Part shown: positions 36,429 to 48,757 of the stretch, piece after piece
Numbering within the stretch: position 1 is the first letter of the stretch
How the letters are laid out: every line of letters starts with the position of its first letter
Assembly (NCBI GenBank): GCA_963978905.1
Contig: OZ022256.1
Location: 37,930,001-37,994,000 of the forward strand
Length of the DNA: 64,000 bases
Direction of reading: 5' to 3'
Source: Trichostrongylus colubriformis
Lineage: Eukaryota > Nematoda > Chromadorea > Rhabditida > Trichostrongylidae
The notes under the pieces: model-generated
Database searches by the model: none
Seen by the model: the letters and a program-made list of their open reading frames with translations, nothing else
What the model was told of the DNA's origin: nothing
Translations under genes and position numbers: made by a program

Positions 36429-38168
36429 ACATAAGCTAGTACTCGCGAGGCACATCACAAAGCCGCCGCGAGTTGCGTCAAGTTGCGGGTGCGTCCAGAC
36501 CGAGTGTCCTGACCTGTCCTGACCATATCGTGCACGCCAGTTCCATCAAATCGCCAGGGCGAAGAGAGAGAGAGCTACGAACAGTTGAAAGCGACGTACA
36601 AGACTACATATAGAAGGACATAACTATTAGTTACGATGACTCGATTTTGTATCTCTGCGTGCATTCTCTTTCCAGGTGCAGTCAACGTATTTCTTATTTC
36701 TCCCACGATTTTCCAGGCGCGACACAGCTTTATGTTGAGAAGTGTCTAGACCGCTCTAGGAACTCCAGCAATCCAGAACAAGTAAGGAATAACATGAGAA
36801 TGTCGCTGTATCGCAGTAGTGGTCCGATAATAGTAGTAACAGAAGAAAAAAACTAACAAGAAAAGGAAATGTGAGACGATGCGTCACAGGAGTCAGACTC
36901 ACATTATGAATCATTCCTGTGCGCATTGCCAATTTCGCGTCGTTTGCGGGGTAAAATGAGCTGGCGACAGATAGTGATGACTCACACAATTTAACAACGC
37001 GCTTTCAAGAGGTCAACAGGGAGGGCCACCCCATGGCCACAATTATCTGCTTTGTCACCAGGAACTTCAGAAGGAACATCTCATTTGCCTTGTTTTCCTG
37101 TCTCGAGCAGTACTTCGTGATGCTTATTGCATTCAATTTCATAGTTTCGTAGCAAACCTATCAGGTCTTAGGAATCATAGAAGGTATGATGGAAAAGATT
37201 TTCTTCACCTGCTAAGGGTAGGTAAGGTTTGGATTCGAGCCCTGGTAGGTCAGAAATATATGTCGTACAATGATGCATAAATAAGGTGTAACGGCGTTGA
37301 TGGTTGTGGAGCCAGCCAAATCGCGGAATTGGTGGATAATCGATATGTATCCAAACTATTTCCACGATCCGATTCCGTTAAATCCTAGGACATGAATGCT
37401 GCCTTACCATGAGGAAAATATTTATATGATTAAGTCGCGAAGGGTTTCTCGATTCTCTCAAAAATTATAAGCAAAGTTTTGGTTAGAAGGTTTGGGAAGT
37501 GAAGGAAAGGATTTGAGGATCTCCTATTCGCTCAGGATCCGGAAGTTCCACGTTACCAAAGAGAATAATGTTCCATCTACTGGACGACTAAATCTCATGT
37601 CCTGTCATTTGAAAAAACCAACCAGCCATTATTTGGATGGATTTGTTGAAAGAATCTCTATAAGTCGTATAAAACCTGCCTGTTGTGAGTGGTTGTCGGG
37701 GGATGGCTAGGTAGCAGAAACAGATCCAGTGAACGGCCTAGAAGCAGCAAGCGGTCTGTCGAGGGAAATGCCGCACTTCCTTTCCGAGCGACTTCTGTGG
37801 ACAGAAAACAGGCCGTGAACAGGGCTATTTGCTCTCACAATGTTTGACCAGGCAGGGACCTCTCTTTCGGAATATGTACTATTAATCCCTTCATGGATTT
37901 CAAAAAATGATGATAGTAATGAACGCTTTTCGAAAGTGAAGCATGGGGAAGCAGTTGACACTCTGCAGAATAGGGTGCACTGGGAGTCGAGTTGCATCGA
38001 CACGGGGGTGGGGGGGGGGTCGTATTCGGGTGAGATAGGAAGGGTCGTAATTGCAAAGGTCAACAAAGGTCCCAAGCTAGATAATAAGCGATACGTGCCA
38101 TCAGCTGACCCGGTTATGCAAAAAATATGATGGAATATGAGTGATCATCACAAAAATCAGTAATAGGA
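36429..38168. other. Intergenic, no supported gene
   Basis: There are no recognisable exons. The poly-G/TCGTATT motif occurs twice near 38001-38050. Confidence 0.4.
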
Positions 38169-38779
38169 TACTTACAAGGGAAGGATTCTAGGTCGAAGTG
38201 GCCATTCGGAATGGGATACATATTGTCTGACGTATTTTCGGACGCTGATCTCGAATCTCTGAGCAGAGTTATGGAGGTTTTTTTGAAAAAACAATGCTAT
38301 TATATGGTAGGTTTAGAAGCCCGTAGCACGCGAGCCAGACGTTCTCGCGCAAAACTAGTGCGATTTTCGTGTTCAGGGGACCAAACTGCTCTATGGAACA
38401 TGTTTTTAGCCAATTCGAGAATCTGACCGAATTTCGGAAAAATTCTTGGCTTACCGAGAATTTGACCAAATTTCGGAAAAATTCTTGGCCTACCCAATAG
38501 GCCTCGAATTGGCTAAAAACATGTTCCGTAGGGCAGTTTGGTCCCCTGAACACGAAAATCGCACTAGTTTTGTGCGAGAACGTCTGACTCGCGTGCTACG
38601 GGCTTCCAAACCTACCATATAATAGCATTGTTTTTCAAAAAAAACCTCCATAACTCCGCTCAGAGAATCGGACAGCAAATTTGGAATGCAGGTTCAAGAT
38701 CAGCGTCCGAAAATACGTCAGACAATATATATCCCATTCCGAATGGCCACTTCGACCTAGAATCCTTCCCTTGTTAGTA
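38169..38779. mobile_element. Foldback element with TA duplications
   Basis: About 611 bases form a long imperfect palindrome: the left arm starts CTTACAAGGGAAGGATTC and the right arm ends with its near complement GAATCCTTCCCTTG. The arms meet near 38460 around repeated GAATTTGACC / TTTCGGAAAAATTC units. Each end is bordered by TA (38169-38170, 38778-38779), as for Tc1/mariner-type insertions. The right arm carries an extra stretch of about 30 bases. There is no transposase. A lone CTTACAAGGGAAGGA end occurs at about 44456-44470. Confidence 0.7.
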
Positions 38780-38782
38780 ATA

Positions 38783-40054
38783 TTAGGTTGTCCGAAAAGT
38801 AATGAGACAAATGTCGTAGTGCAGTGATTCGTCGGTAACTTTATTACAAATCAATATCATTTACTATAATATTCGCCATTGTGTTCCTTCACATACTGCC
38901 ATCTTTGCGGCAGAGATCTGATTCCATTAGCAAAGAACTCCGAAGGCTTCGACTTCAAGAAGTTGTTGACAGCTAATTCGACGTCCTCCCGATTGGTGAA
39001 TTTTTTTCCAGCAAAAGAGGATTGAAGAGAACGAAATATGTGGAAGTCTGTTGGAGCGAGATCTGGTGAGTACGGTGGATGGGGTACGAGTTCGATCTCC
39101 AGCTCTCTCAGCTTACTCTGAGTCCTTTTCGACGTGTGTGGCCTGGCGTTATCCATGAGGAGTAGGATTTTGCCTCTCCCACGACGGCGACTACGCAGAA
39201 TTTCAGCTACTCTTTCCAGCTGAGTACAGAATCTTTCAGAGTCGACCATAGAACCAGTTGGAACCAGTTCCCAAAACACCGGGCCTTTAATATCCCACCA
39301 GAATGAGAGCAACTCCTTCTTGTCATGATCGGGATGTTTCGGCTGTGGTTTCGGCAATTCATCGAAGTCGACCCAATGTTTTCGGCGCACCGTGTTATCG
39401 TAGACACAATACTTCTCATCCATGGTAACGATGGAGTCGATCCAGGAAAGCGTGCGATGACGGCTGAGCAGAGAAGTGCACACTTCAACACGCTTCTTCT
39501 TGTCGTGAGAGCTGAGAACGTGCGGAAGAACCCGAGGCAACTCTGCCACTTTACCTGACGCACGAAGAACATCGTGTACCGTGGATTTAGGAGCACCCGA
39601 GGAGGTGGCAAGCTCGCGCACTGTAACGTTAGGTCGTTCCTCACAGATGGCAAGTATGAGCTGCTTCTTTCGCGTCAGTGGACGTCCTGAACGACTACAG
39701 TCTTCGAGACATTTCCCTCCTTTGTCGAACTTGCCGTACCATCTGAAGCACGTCGCTCGAGAAGGTGCTTGATCCTTCATTTCTTCCAGCAAAAGCCGAT
39801 GGGCCTCATCCTCGGATTTACCTGAACGATAGTGTAGAAGGAGAGCTGCCCGATACAGCTTTTTTTCTCATCCATCTTTAGCACGTTTGTGAAAGATGAA
39901 AACAGTGTGGACCATATGCCCTTGGTGGCATATATGTACTGGACTTGAAACACTAAATTCCAGAATTTTGTCCTCTCACGACTTCGACGTCCAAAAATAC
40001 TTTAATGTTGAATCTCACCACTGCATTTGTCTCATTACTTTTCGGACAACCTAA
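38783..40054 (-). mobile_element. Mariner element, near-complete
   Basis: The 1272-bp element has 31-bp inverted repeats I read as perfect (38783-38813 and 40024-40054, starting TTAGGTTGTCCGAAAAGTAA). TA dinucleotides flank it at 38781-38782 and 40055-40056. Length and ends are typical for mariner. It encodes one transposase on the minus strand and lies one base from the foldback element. Confidence 0.95.
38857..39875 (-). pseudogene. Mariner transposase, N-terminal frameshift
   Basis: The transposase cuts and pastes its own element at TA sites. The frame from 39792 down to the stop at 38857 is open and covers the second half of the HTH region through to the C-terminus. Counting from 39792, the catalytic triad is Asp125 (TMDEKY), Asp214 (LLMDNARPH) and Asp249 (YSPDLAPTD) with 34 residues between the last two, the D34D spacing of mariners. 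The expected start ATG is at 39873-39875, but a run of seven A (minus strand; 39860-39866) puts the first few codons out of frame with the rest. The first ATG in the main frame is at 39780, which would lose about 30 residues of the DNA-binding domain. The usual WVPHEL-type linker motif is altered (LPRVLPHVL). The shift could be real decay or a homopolymer sequencing error. Confidence 0.85.
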
Positions 40055-40056
40055 TA

Positions 40057-43000
40057 CTATGCAATCGGTAATATTCACTGTTGCTGCCGTATAGATCATG
40101 TAGATGACGAGAAGGAGGAGGGAGCGGGGTCGTCCTTGGGTTTCCGTTTAGGGGGGAGGAGTCGTACTGAACCAACCATTTTCTTTGATTCCTAGATGTG
40201 CCCTACTGCAGAAGCCAGCATCCGGCGCAGTGCGACGACGCTGCTACATAGTTTTAATAACAGTTTTTTCATTTCGATGGATTCTAAAGTGATTCCAATG
40301 TATCGTTATAGTTCTCCACCGCATTCGAGCAAATGGCGCAGTAATTCTGAATTTGTAGGAGGAGCGTATAAGGTTTTCACACGGTAAGGACCTGCACGCT
40401 GACTACAGTCAAATTTGAGCTGGAGCTCAAAGCTTTCATTTGATATTTCTAAAACTGAGTCCGAGGGTGACAATAACATGTAGAAAATAGTGCCACTTGA
40501 AGGGACACAGGCGAAAACAGTAAAATGGGAAACCATTGTGCGTCCGTTGGAATCGAGTTCAAGATGTCCGTAAGCTCAATCCACCATTGTGCTTTGAGCG
40601 TAGGTGACGACATGGTCAACTACTCTCTCAAATGTGAACGACGCGAAAAGCTAGGAATTCCTGCCATAGACGGGTTCCGGACTCTCATTTCTAACAAGGA
40701 AATGAATTCATATGCATATTTCTAGGAGTGTGCCTTTTCTTTGTCATTCCTAACATCATTCAAAGGTCACACATTGAGTCACAGGCGACTGATCCTACCA
40801 CTGCACTTGCACGGGAAAGCTAATGGATGCTCTTAGATGAACAACAACCGAGGCTCCTACAAATACACATACCTCACCTTCTTGAAGCTTTTATGATCAG
40901 GCGGTTCTCTCAAGGGAGGAGATCGACTGGGGGTGATCATGAACCCCTCCGATAATGGTTGGTGCAACAGCACGATTTCATTATTCGTCTCACTGAGATT
41001 TCGTGAGCTCCCTGCCAGGGCCGAGGACAATTTTCGAAAAATACGAGCCCTCAAAAGGGTTTCCGGGTCCAGTCAACTAATACCGTTGTACCTAATAAAA
41101 ACTATAGTTACCGAGTTATGAGTGACGCCCTTTTAAGCAGACCAACCGCTCAAAAGTAGTCCCAACGGTCATGTGTCTTCTTAAGGATGAGAGCGAGTAT
41201 TTGTCGAGGCAAATTTTGAAAAACACGACACCCCTGCAAGCCTGTATCCCACCGAGATGAGGAAAATGCAGGCGGAGAAAGGAAAATGGCTAAAGTCAAG
41301 AGTTTCTCCAATGCCGGCGGCACCTCTCCTGCTTCCTACTTGCATCTATACTATGGGAACATATCATGCTTCCATTTCATTTTAGAATAATTTGAAGCAC
41401 AACTACGTTATAGCAATTGATTACCGGAAAGCTCTCAGATACTGAAGAACTACTGGGGAATAAAGAGGTTTTAAAAATATGGAAATGAAGGGAAAGAGTG
41501 AGAAACTTTTGATCGTATCATCATCAGATGAGAAGCGCCTGGATCAAGTTCTGCATAGAACGCGTTACAAGGAATGGGGCTGGCAGCTTGCTGGAAGTGT
41601 GTATTACGGCTTCCTATTCAATGAGGGAGGGGCGGTAATGATGGCGCAAAGTATACAAGTATGTAAATAAGAGAAGAACGTGAAAGTTTGATAGGAGAAG
41701 AGTCGAACCAGTTTGGAATCTATGTGGTGCCACCGGACACTTAATGAGTAAATTTTTTGTCATTTGAACAAATCAGTCGTTTCTGTCAGTGAATCATCGG
41801 CGCTTCCGAGATTGTCGTAATTCAATTACGGCAATGAGTAGTGGAGGGGGCGTAACGCTCAAAATAAGTAACTGAATGCTTCCACGGCAATATTTAGATG
41901 CTGTGGCTGAGTCATGCCGCATTTTTATGGGCTACTGCTAAGGGAGAACAGAAGCTCGCTAAGCGCATTCTGGTCACTAGGTGCTACACATGCGGTGTTG
42001 TGTGGTTGGACGCAATTGTGCAACGTGCGCACAAGTGGTTTCCCCATAAGCTTACGAATTTTTTACACAGAAATGGAACAATTTTGCTGGAGTGCTCCGT
42101 GTGTGTGGTGTTCAGTCGAATTTTCGCGCGGCCGTGTTTCATCTGTTGAAAAGCAATAACCACAACATAGGTGAACTTTGGAAGCTTCCAACAAGTTGAA
42201 GGACCTTCAGGGTATCAGCCCGTTGCATCCTGAGCGGAATTCCAACCGAATACGGCTAGCGTGCTAATGGCCCCACAGGTGCGACGCGTTAAAGTGAAAT
42301 TCGACTAAACGCTACACACCCGGGTTGTCCGACTCTAGCGTAAATGCACACATGACATTTCTCTTTACGTGTCTGCATCAAGTATGTAGGCATTCCAACG
42401 AGAAGAAAGAGACGATAATTGTGGATAGCCCGATGTTATCACCACGGGTACAGTGAGCCGCGGCGAGAACGTGGACGGATTTTCGACGGTATTTCAGGTA
42501 AACGCATGCCGAAAGGTGGGTATTCCCTGGTGAGTGGGCCACATAAAGAAGGTGTACACAGAAAGGGAAACTGGTCATCCTTTGGTTCGAGTTCGAAACT
42601 GGTTCAAGGTAAGTGCAGCATGCTTTTCCGCCGGCTGGGTAGAGATGCAGGGCAGAGAGTTCGTGTCGCCTCGTGGCTCTTTCCCAAGAAAATGCAAATA
42701 GAAAATGTGATAAAGGTGTAGAGCAGCATTATATAAAGGACCACGATATGCTAATGAAGCAATGGCCGTCGGCTTAGACTCTGTGCGGAGTTGCACTTTG
42801 TCATTCTGAGATGTCTGCAGTATCTGAGAACGGTCAACAACTCGTGCCACGAATGTTATGATGGAACACGCTCGGACATAGTGGCTCATGAAGAACCCCA
42901 AAGGGTGAACGTAAATGCTATTAGTAGAGGGCCGTTGTAAAGCAAGGAACCAATTGATTAGTATGGTTTGCCTCGAGAAGTGCTATCACATCATCCTTTT

Positions 43001-46000
43001 TCTGATAAAATGGATTCTTTTGATCGGACTTCTGATCGATTCTCATTGCAATAGTCTTGTATTAGGGTCGTTCGCCATTGAAGATGGTTCGCGAAACCGG
43101 CGCAAGCACAACAGTTTGCATAATAGAAAGCTGTGCAAATGCTGCCCTCATAGATGGCAATTCGATGCAGTGTGTCCATTAGAACATGGAGTGTCACGTA
43201 ATAAACGTCTGCGTAGGCATCGTTGTCATACGTCCTGCGGCACTGTGTTTGACTACGAGCTGGCGATAAAAAAACACTCCAGAAAAGCCTCTTTCGAGGA
43301 CGCCCAATTCACTGCCACTGAACCAATCACTGATTCATTGCAATCGCACCATTACACGGCGTTTCGATCTTTGTTTCTCCATATACTGATCGTGTATTAA
43401 CCATATTCACTGTGTGGATATGAGGGAAAAGGCATTTCAGGCCAATGCGTCTGAATCCACATTTCAACACAACCAAAACAAGCCGCTGAAGACGGATAGA
43501 CGATACGAAGTAATTATTGCGGAATGGTGTTAATGGTATGACCAATGGGCATTGGCAATGTTTGAGGAGCATAAGCCTAGAAAGAGAAGATGCCAGGGTT
43601 CAGGTAGAACTTCTGTACTCCCAACCGCTATCCCCATTGCATACGTAGACCACACGCGGTCACAGGCAATCATATGGAAAGTTTTGCCCAAATGCACTAA
43701 AGTTGCTTCCGAGAATCTCACGCTGCGGTTTTCGCAACTTAGCTGGGCTTAGTGAATTAGAAGAGAGGCAGGCTGGCTAAAAAAGCACTGTACCCTTGGG
43801 AGCCATAGTTAACACAGATGCTCAAGGGCACGGCGGCAACAAGCACAGCTTATGTTTGGCAGAGTCAACACATGGCGAATTTTTCGAGGAAATGTCATTC
43901 AGTCATCTTTCTATTCTGCTACCGAAAGCAGTTCCACGTTCCTGGATTGCAATGTTTTGCTAAATGGGTGGATATTAATTGACATTGTGAGCTACAATTT
44001 TGCAAAGTAAAGTTCGTGCAGTCAAAGTAGCCAGCCTGCTTACGTTTGGGAAAGTGTAGCACTTTTCGTCTCTAAACCTGAGAAAAAAGAAAACTGATAG
44101 AAATATCGAAAAATATGCATAGTGGATCTGTGTCATGAAAAGCGCAGACGTCGCCGGCAGCTGTAAGCAGAAACGGTTGAGCAAACAAGCAACATGCTCG
44201 ATCAGACCTTCCCAGACATTCGATCGTTACCGAACAGGCAACAAAATCAAACGAATGCGTTATTTCTTATATTTGAGTCGATAATCTAGGCTTGATTACG
44301 GGATCTCCACTGCGTCAACTGCGGTCAAAGCGATCGGCAGCAGGTATGGACGCAACCTCATCATAAGTGTGCGCTCTCACAAACATTAGACGTACTTCCG
44401 CGGGTTTATGCTGCCTGCCCTAATCACCGCTCCAAGGAAGGGTAGTTTATCGCCTCTTACAAGGGAAGGACCAGGTGGTCGCCTGGAGGCGGGTCTGTAA
44501 TCAAAAGGTGTCAGCTGGTAACCGCGACGCCGTCACTATAGCTCGCGGGCGCGCTTTTCAACGAGGAATTCGCCATAAGTGAGCTTCTTGGGTCCATAGT
44601 TTCCATAAGAGTGACTTCTTTTGAGGATTGTCCCATAACTACATTATTCCTAATGTGGTCGTTAAGGTCTGCAGCATTCGCCATGTGTATGAACAAGTTC
44701 GTTAAAAACGACAACTGGTAAGGAACACTCACCGAGCGAAAAACGAATTATGACACAGGATTATGTGCAAAGCAGCGGCCATGATCAACGTGATGCAGCT
44801 GTCCATATCTTGCCTGTAAATGATGACTATTACTGATGCTCGGGCTGTCATCTTGCGCACCCGAAGCATTTTGCATTTTGACTGCCGTATTCCACCGAAA
44901 AGCTTCAAACTTGGTGTTGGAGAATTTGGCGAATTCCTTTCGTACAGTGAGTTTCCAATTATTTCCAATTCTCTTAGCAGTGCTGATGTGTAGGTGTTTG
45001 ATTTATCTGTATTTAAAGTTGAGCGTCGAGTAACCCGGCTAGGAGAAGGAGGAAAAGGAAAGCGATCGCTGCCCTTCGTTCTTTATCAATGGATGTCAAG
45101 GGTTGCGCGACAAATGCATAGTCCTGTTGTGATGCTGTTCTGCTTCGTACAAGCAGTGCAGCAGGAACGGGTTAATCATTTATTTCAAAAGTCTACCTCG
45201 CAATAATCACATTGTTCGACATAGACTCGTAATGCGCAGGTCATTGGGCAACTATCCAGGCTGCACCCATGCGAATGGGCGTATTTAGCTCGAGGAGAGG
45301 ATGTAGTGCGATGATAGTGCGGTGCGATGGAGTGCGCAATGACCGTGAAAAAAAGGGTGCAAGTTGGATGGGGTCCTAGGTCGATTTGTAGTTTTGTCAC
45401 TGAATGCTCGTCCGATGGGAAGCAAGTGAAGCTGAAAACTATGTAAATAGCTCTAAATATTTAGTTGGATGGGAATTACTACTCAAGGATGTCCTAAGAG
45501 TCGGCTGATTATCACGAAGTGCACCTTTGAGATGAAGGTATGCAGCTTACCGGAATTCTAGGAACTGTGCGGTCCTAGGTCGATTTATAGTTTTGTCACT
45601 GAATGCTCGTCCGATGGGAAGCAAGTGAAGCTGAAAGCTAGGTAAATAGCTCTAAATATTTAGTTAGTTCTGCATTTTGAACCGAAACAGACTACTTTTA
45701 CAAAAAAAGGAACGGTGAATGAGAGATCTGAGAAGAAAGACAGGGAAGAAGCTCATAAGTGTTTCGGTGATTATGAGAAGTGATGTAGCAACGGGAGATT
45801 AGCCACCGCCAACGGGAGATAAATCGCGGAAGTTGTCCTGTAGGATACAAAAACGCAGGCTTTCCATTGTCGGCCGCAAAAGCCTCTATATGGATTCAGC
45901 ATTTTGCTGAAGCCAATACATGTAATTATAACAACGGCTCGAGCTCTGCGAAGCTCATAAGGAAGTGATGAATCACGGTTTCAGAATCGATTAGAAATTA

Positions 46001-46403
46001 CCCTGCAAAGCTTCCTACGACGTAAGCGTCTGAGATGTGGAAATGGACGAAACAGAAGCAAGCGTGACACCAATCTAATTGCAAAGGAAGGAGGTTGTTC
46101 AATGACTTGGCTTCGAGCCCACTAGACGAGGTGGGCAACCTACACCGCATATCGCTCATTTACTGCTAAGCTCTACATGGGTCCTGAAGGTGACCGAGAT
46201 CGGACAAGAACTGACTGATACACTTCCCTTCCAAAAATCGTTTGCGAGGTATTGCGGGCTACCTGCTGCTAGGTCGTTAAGAAGGTCCTTGCAGTTTTCG
46301 ACTTGTAATTTCGAGTGCGTAAATTTCAGCTCATACGAAATACTATTGATCGACATAAGAACCGTAAGAATCAACACCATCTGCTTACAAGATACGAGCT
46401 CGC
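40057..46403. other. Intergenic, repeat-derived, no supported gene
   Basis: I found no family-level match in six kilobases. Visible items are G-run/TCGTA motifs near 40124-40170, a half copy of the foldback at 55.9-56.15 kb (about 42195-42310), a lone CTTACAAGGGAAGGA end near 44456, and a diverged direct repeat at 45.4-45.7 kb. Several open frames of 60-160 codons have no domain or splice partners. Confidence 0.4.
45372..45666. repeat. Direct repeat, 96-base copies 199 bases apart
   Basis: The segment beginning GGTCCTAGGTCGATTT and ending TCTAAATATTTAGTT is present at about 45372-45467 and 45571-45666 with a few differences. The spacer is unrelated. It is a local duplication of unknown origin. 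Confidence 0.8.
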
Positions 46404-46837
46404 TTATTCCTGTTTCTCAGGGTTAACAATAAGGGCATCTAGAGGATGAATCGCTGGAGGTTCAGTATGTGTTCGATCTTGAAGCTTATTCCCAAGAAAA
46501 GCTGTCCAGACGCTTGAAGGAATGGTAATCGGTGGGGACATATTAAATGAGCACGGTGGATCCCGCAGAACTTCGTAGCCTCGCTCAGTCAACATGAGTT
46601 ATCGAGAAAAGAACTAGGTTACTCTCTATAAGACAATACTGGCTCATGATCTGCAATTTTCGACGCATCTTGCGAGCTTCTCACAGCATGCAGCCGCAAT
46701 AGTTTCGCCGGGATCCATAAAGTTCTGTATGTTGGATTAGAGCAGTCGTAGACTACCATACCGTCGCCACGCTCTCGAGGCTGACCGCTATGAATCCGAC
46801 CTTCGTTCAACCATTGAGCAGATTGTCGCCGATTGTC
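46404..46837 (-). CDS. Unidentified gene, two 3' exons
   Basis: Two exons join in phase 0 on the minus strand: 46837-46640 (after a CTGTAG acceptor) and 46583-46404, with the stop at 46404-46406. Together they encode 125 residues, roughly DNRRQSAQWLNEGRIHSG to LIVNPEKQE. There are no membrane segments or known motifs. The 56-base intron uses an ACTGAG acceptor, which is weak. They may be the last exons of the gene whose earlier exons lie at 48398-47747 on the same strand, but I could not find a connecting exon with the needed phase. I do not recognise the protein. Confidence 0.45.
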
Positions 46838-46940
46838 CTACAGAATCCAGTTCACATTCAGAAATGGGTGAGCTGGAGGTAGGGATGTACCAAAAATGTT
46901 GTGGGGCTGTCGTTTGCCCATCTTGTTCTAGAGACTTTAG

Positions 46941-47170
46941 AAAAATTCAAGGCGCTATCGCAATGAGGGGTGGGGACATATTATGAAAAGTTGCTTATCA
47001 AGCATCCTGGAGAGATTCGTAAGGGGTCAATCTGCACATTCAAGCGTATACTTTTGCCTAGGCCTCAATGGAGGAAATGAGGGGTTCTTTTCTCCCTTTA
47101 GGCTTAGGTAAACATAATAACCATAGTATGATGCCCCCCTCCCCATTGCGATAGCACCAAATTCAATTTA
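46941..47170. repeat. Hairpin MITE in putative intron
   Basis: The left arm (AAATTCAAGGCGCTATCGCA and on) and the right arm (TGCGATAGCACCAAATTC) are inverted copies around a C/G-rich core. If the flanking exons form one gene, this element is intronic. Confidence 0.6.
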
Positions 47171-47210
47171 ATTTCAGGCCATAAACGTTACCAGAAAGTA
47201 AAACACTTGA

Positions 47211-47238
47211 GAGCGCAAGAACTTCCCGGACCACCTAA
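47211..47238. repeat. Solitary mariner-type terminal repeat
   Basis: The bases ending ACTTCCCGGACCACCTAA followed by TA read, in reverse, as TTAGGTGGTCCGGGAAGTTC. That is close to the ends of the mariner derivative at 51307-52176. No opposite end or transposase was found nearby. Confidence 0.5.
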
Positions 47239-47746
47239 TAGTTGGCCAACTCAAAAATGATAATAAACGTTGATTGATATCAAAAATATTGTCAGCTGAC
47301 CGCACGTCAGGCTGATGATCGTTTGCAAAATATAACTATATCACTTGATGGCGAATAAAGTTCCATCTTTTCTCGGAGACGCGGCTTCATGCTAGTATTG
47401 TTCAGCGTTCGCGATCAGCTGCACGACTCAGACAGGAGAAAAACGATACATATCGATCGATCGATTTAAGCAATCGCGCTATTGCCTGAATCGCGAACTA
47501 TGAACAGTGCCTACCATGGCTAGCGTATCGCGCACCACTGCTCACAAACACGTAACGACATGTCAAATGTAGCCAGGAGGATGTGAGTTTTAGACTGAGC
47601 CTGGGGATGGAAGGATTTCCTAGTTGAGCGGACCATCATTTCGCTAAGGGAGCCTTCTTGGCACATGAAATTGTTTTCACCCACGTCGAAGCTCTTTCCC
47701 TTCCTAGGCTTGGATCCTTTCATATGAGAGGAACAACTGCCGTTAC

Positions 47747-48398
47747 CTGCTGTAGGAACGAAGTCGAGGAAGCGTCCCTTGCACGTTTTTATGTACGTGT
47801 ACGCGGAACTGCGATATAAAAAGAGAAGCCGGAGAAGTCGCGCCTCACCCCCACCCCTTCCCCCATTACGACTCGCATTGACCCTACTTCTGCCTTACAC
47901 ACGTCATAAGGTACACTCACACAAAGCTCGTTCGCATGTACATAAATCAAGCATATACGCCGTACCTTGTGAGAGGAAGCGCGGCTACGCTGTTCTTTTT
48001 TACTGAGATGACCGTGCCAACGCAAGGTTCATAAGAAATGGAACTTACTTTCGTAGCGAGCAACAATTTCACGAAACACTGGTTGTAAATGCACAGGGAC
48101 AGCCTGAAACCGTCAACAGAGAGACTTCCGTGCATTAAACAAACATACGGCTCAACAAGTTATGGTTACACCATAAACCACTTCATATGAAAGTTTCGGG
48201 CGGTACATACGTTTTGGCAAACATACCACAAAAAAGAACTGGTCTCAGCAGTGTATCCAAAGGAAGAGCACGGTACTTGGGTGCGTAAGTGTGAGTTTGA
48301 GAGCTGTAGAGAAGGTCACCAATCTGCTTCCTACTTCTAGCGATCAGATGATGCTCGACTTTACCGCAAAAAGCTGGTGCTTTCGTGGCATAGTGCCC
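47747..48398 (-). CDS. Unidentified multi-exon gene, four exons
   Basis: Four minus-strand exons with good GT-AG borders keep one reading phase: 48398-48207, 48103-48049, 48002-47966 and 47808-47747 (introns 103, 46 and 157 bases). They encode about 115 residues, from GHYATKAPAFCGKVEHHLIA through AVPVHLQPVFREIVARYE to GRFLDFVPTA. The chain of matching phases makes a real gene likely. No family is recognised, and no signal peptide or membrane span is seen. The start exon is not found upstream. The first donor (TAT|GTACCG) is weak; another donor six bases earlier would change the phase. Beyond 47747 the last frame stays open to a stop at 47520, so the 3' end could instead be there. Confidence 0.45.
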
Positions 48399-48757
48399 CT
48401 GATAAACGTTTGATTCCCAGCACGTTTCGATTCCCTGCCTTCTCTACGTGCAACATTTCTTATAATGCTAATTTTTGAATCTTCTCTTGTTCACGAAGGA
48501 AGTATTGATCACAGAGGGGTTCTCGAAAAGCGCTTCCGAACTCCTAGCGAACATAATACGGCCCTTCCGGCGGTATACCCCCTTGAGAGTTTACTTTTGA
48601 GTTTCTCCAAAGATTCCTAAGCTATGTGATCATTAGTAAGGTATCCAGCTACACATAATTGACTGAGTATGTCAGTTGGTGTGTGTGTGTGTTTGAAAGA
48701 AAATTCATACTCGGGTCGCAGCACAGATGAGTTCCTAAAAGGAATCGTCCACGTAAA
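48399..48757. other. No gene seen
   Basis: Upstream flank of the unidentified gene. It contains a short GT repeat near 48678-48692 and no supported exon. Confidence 0.4.

Noticed and set aside
42915..43400. 161-codon frame with Cys/His-rich middle part
   Set aside because: The Cys/His spacing fits no zinc-finger pattern, and the ends look like non-coding DNA.
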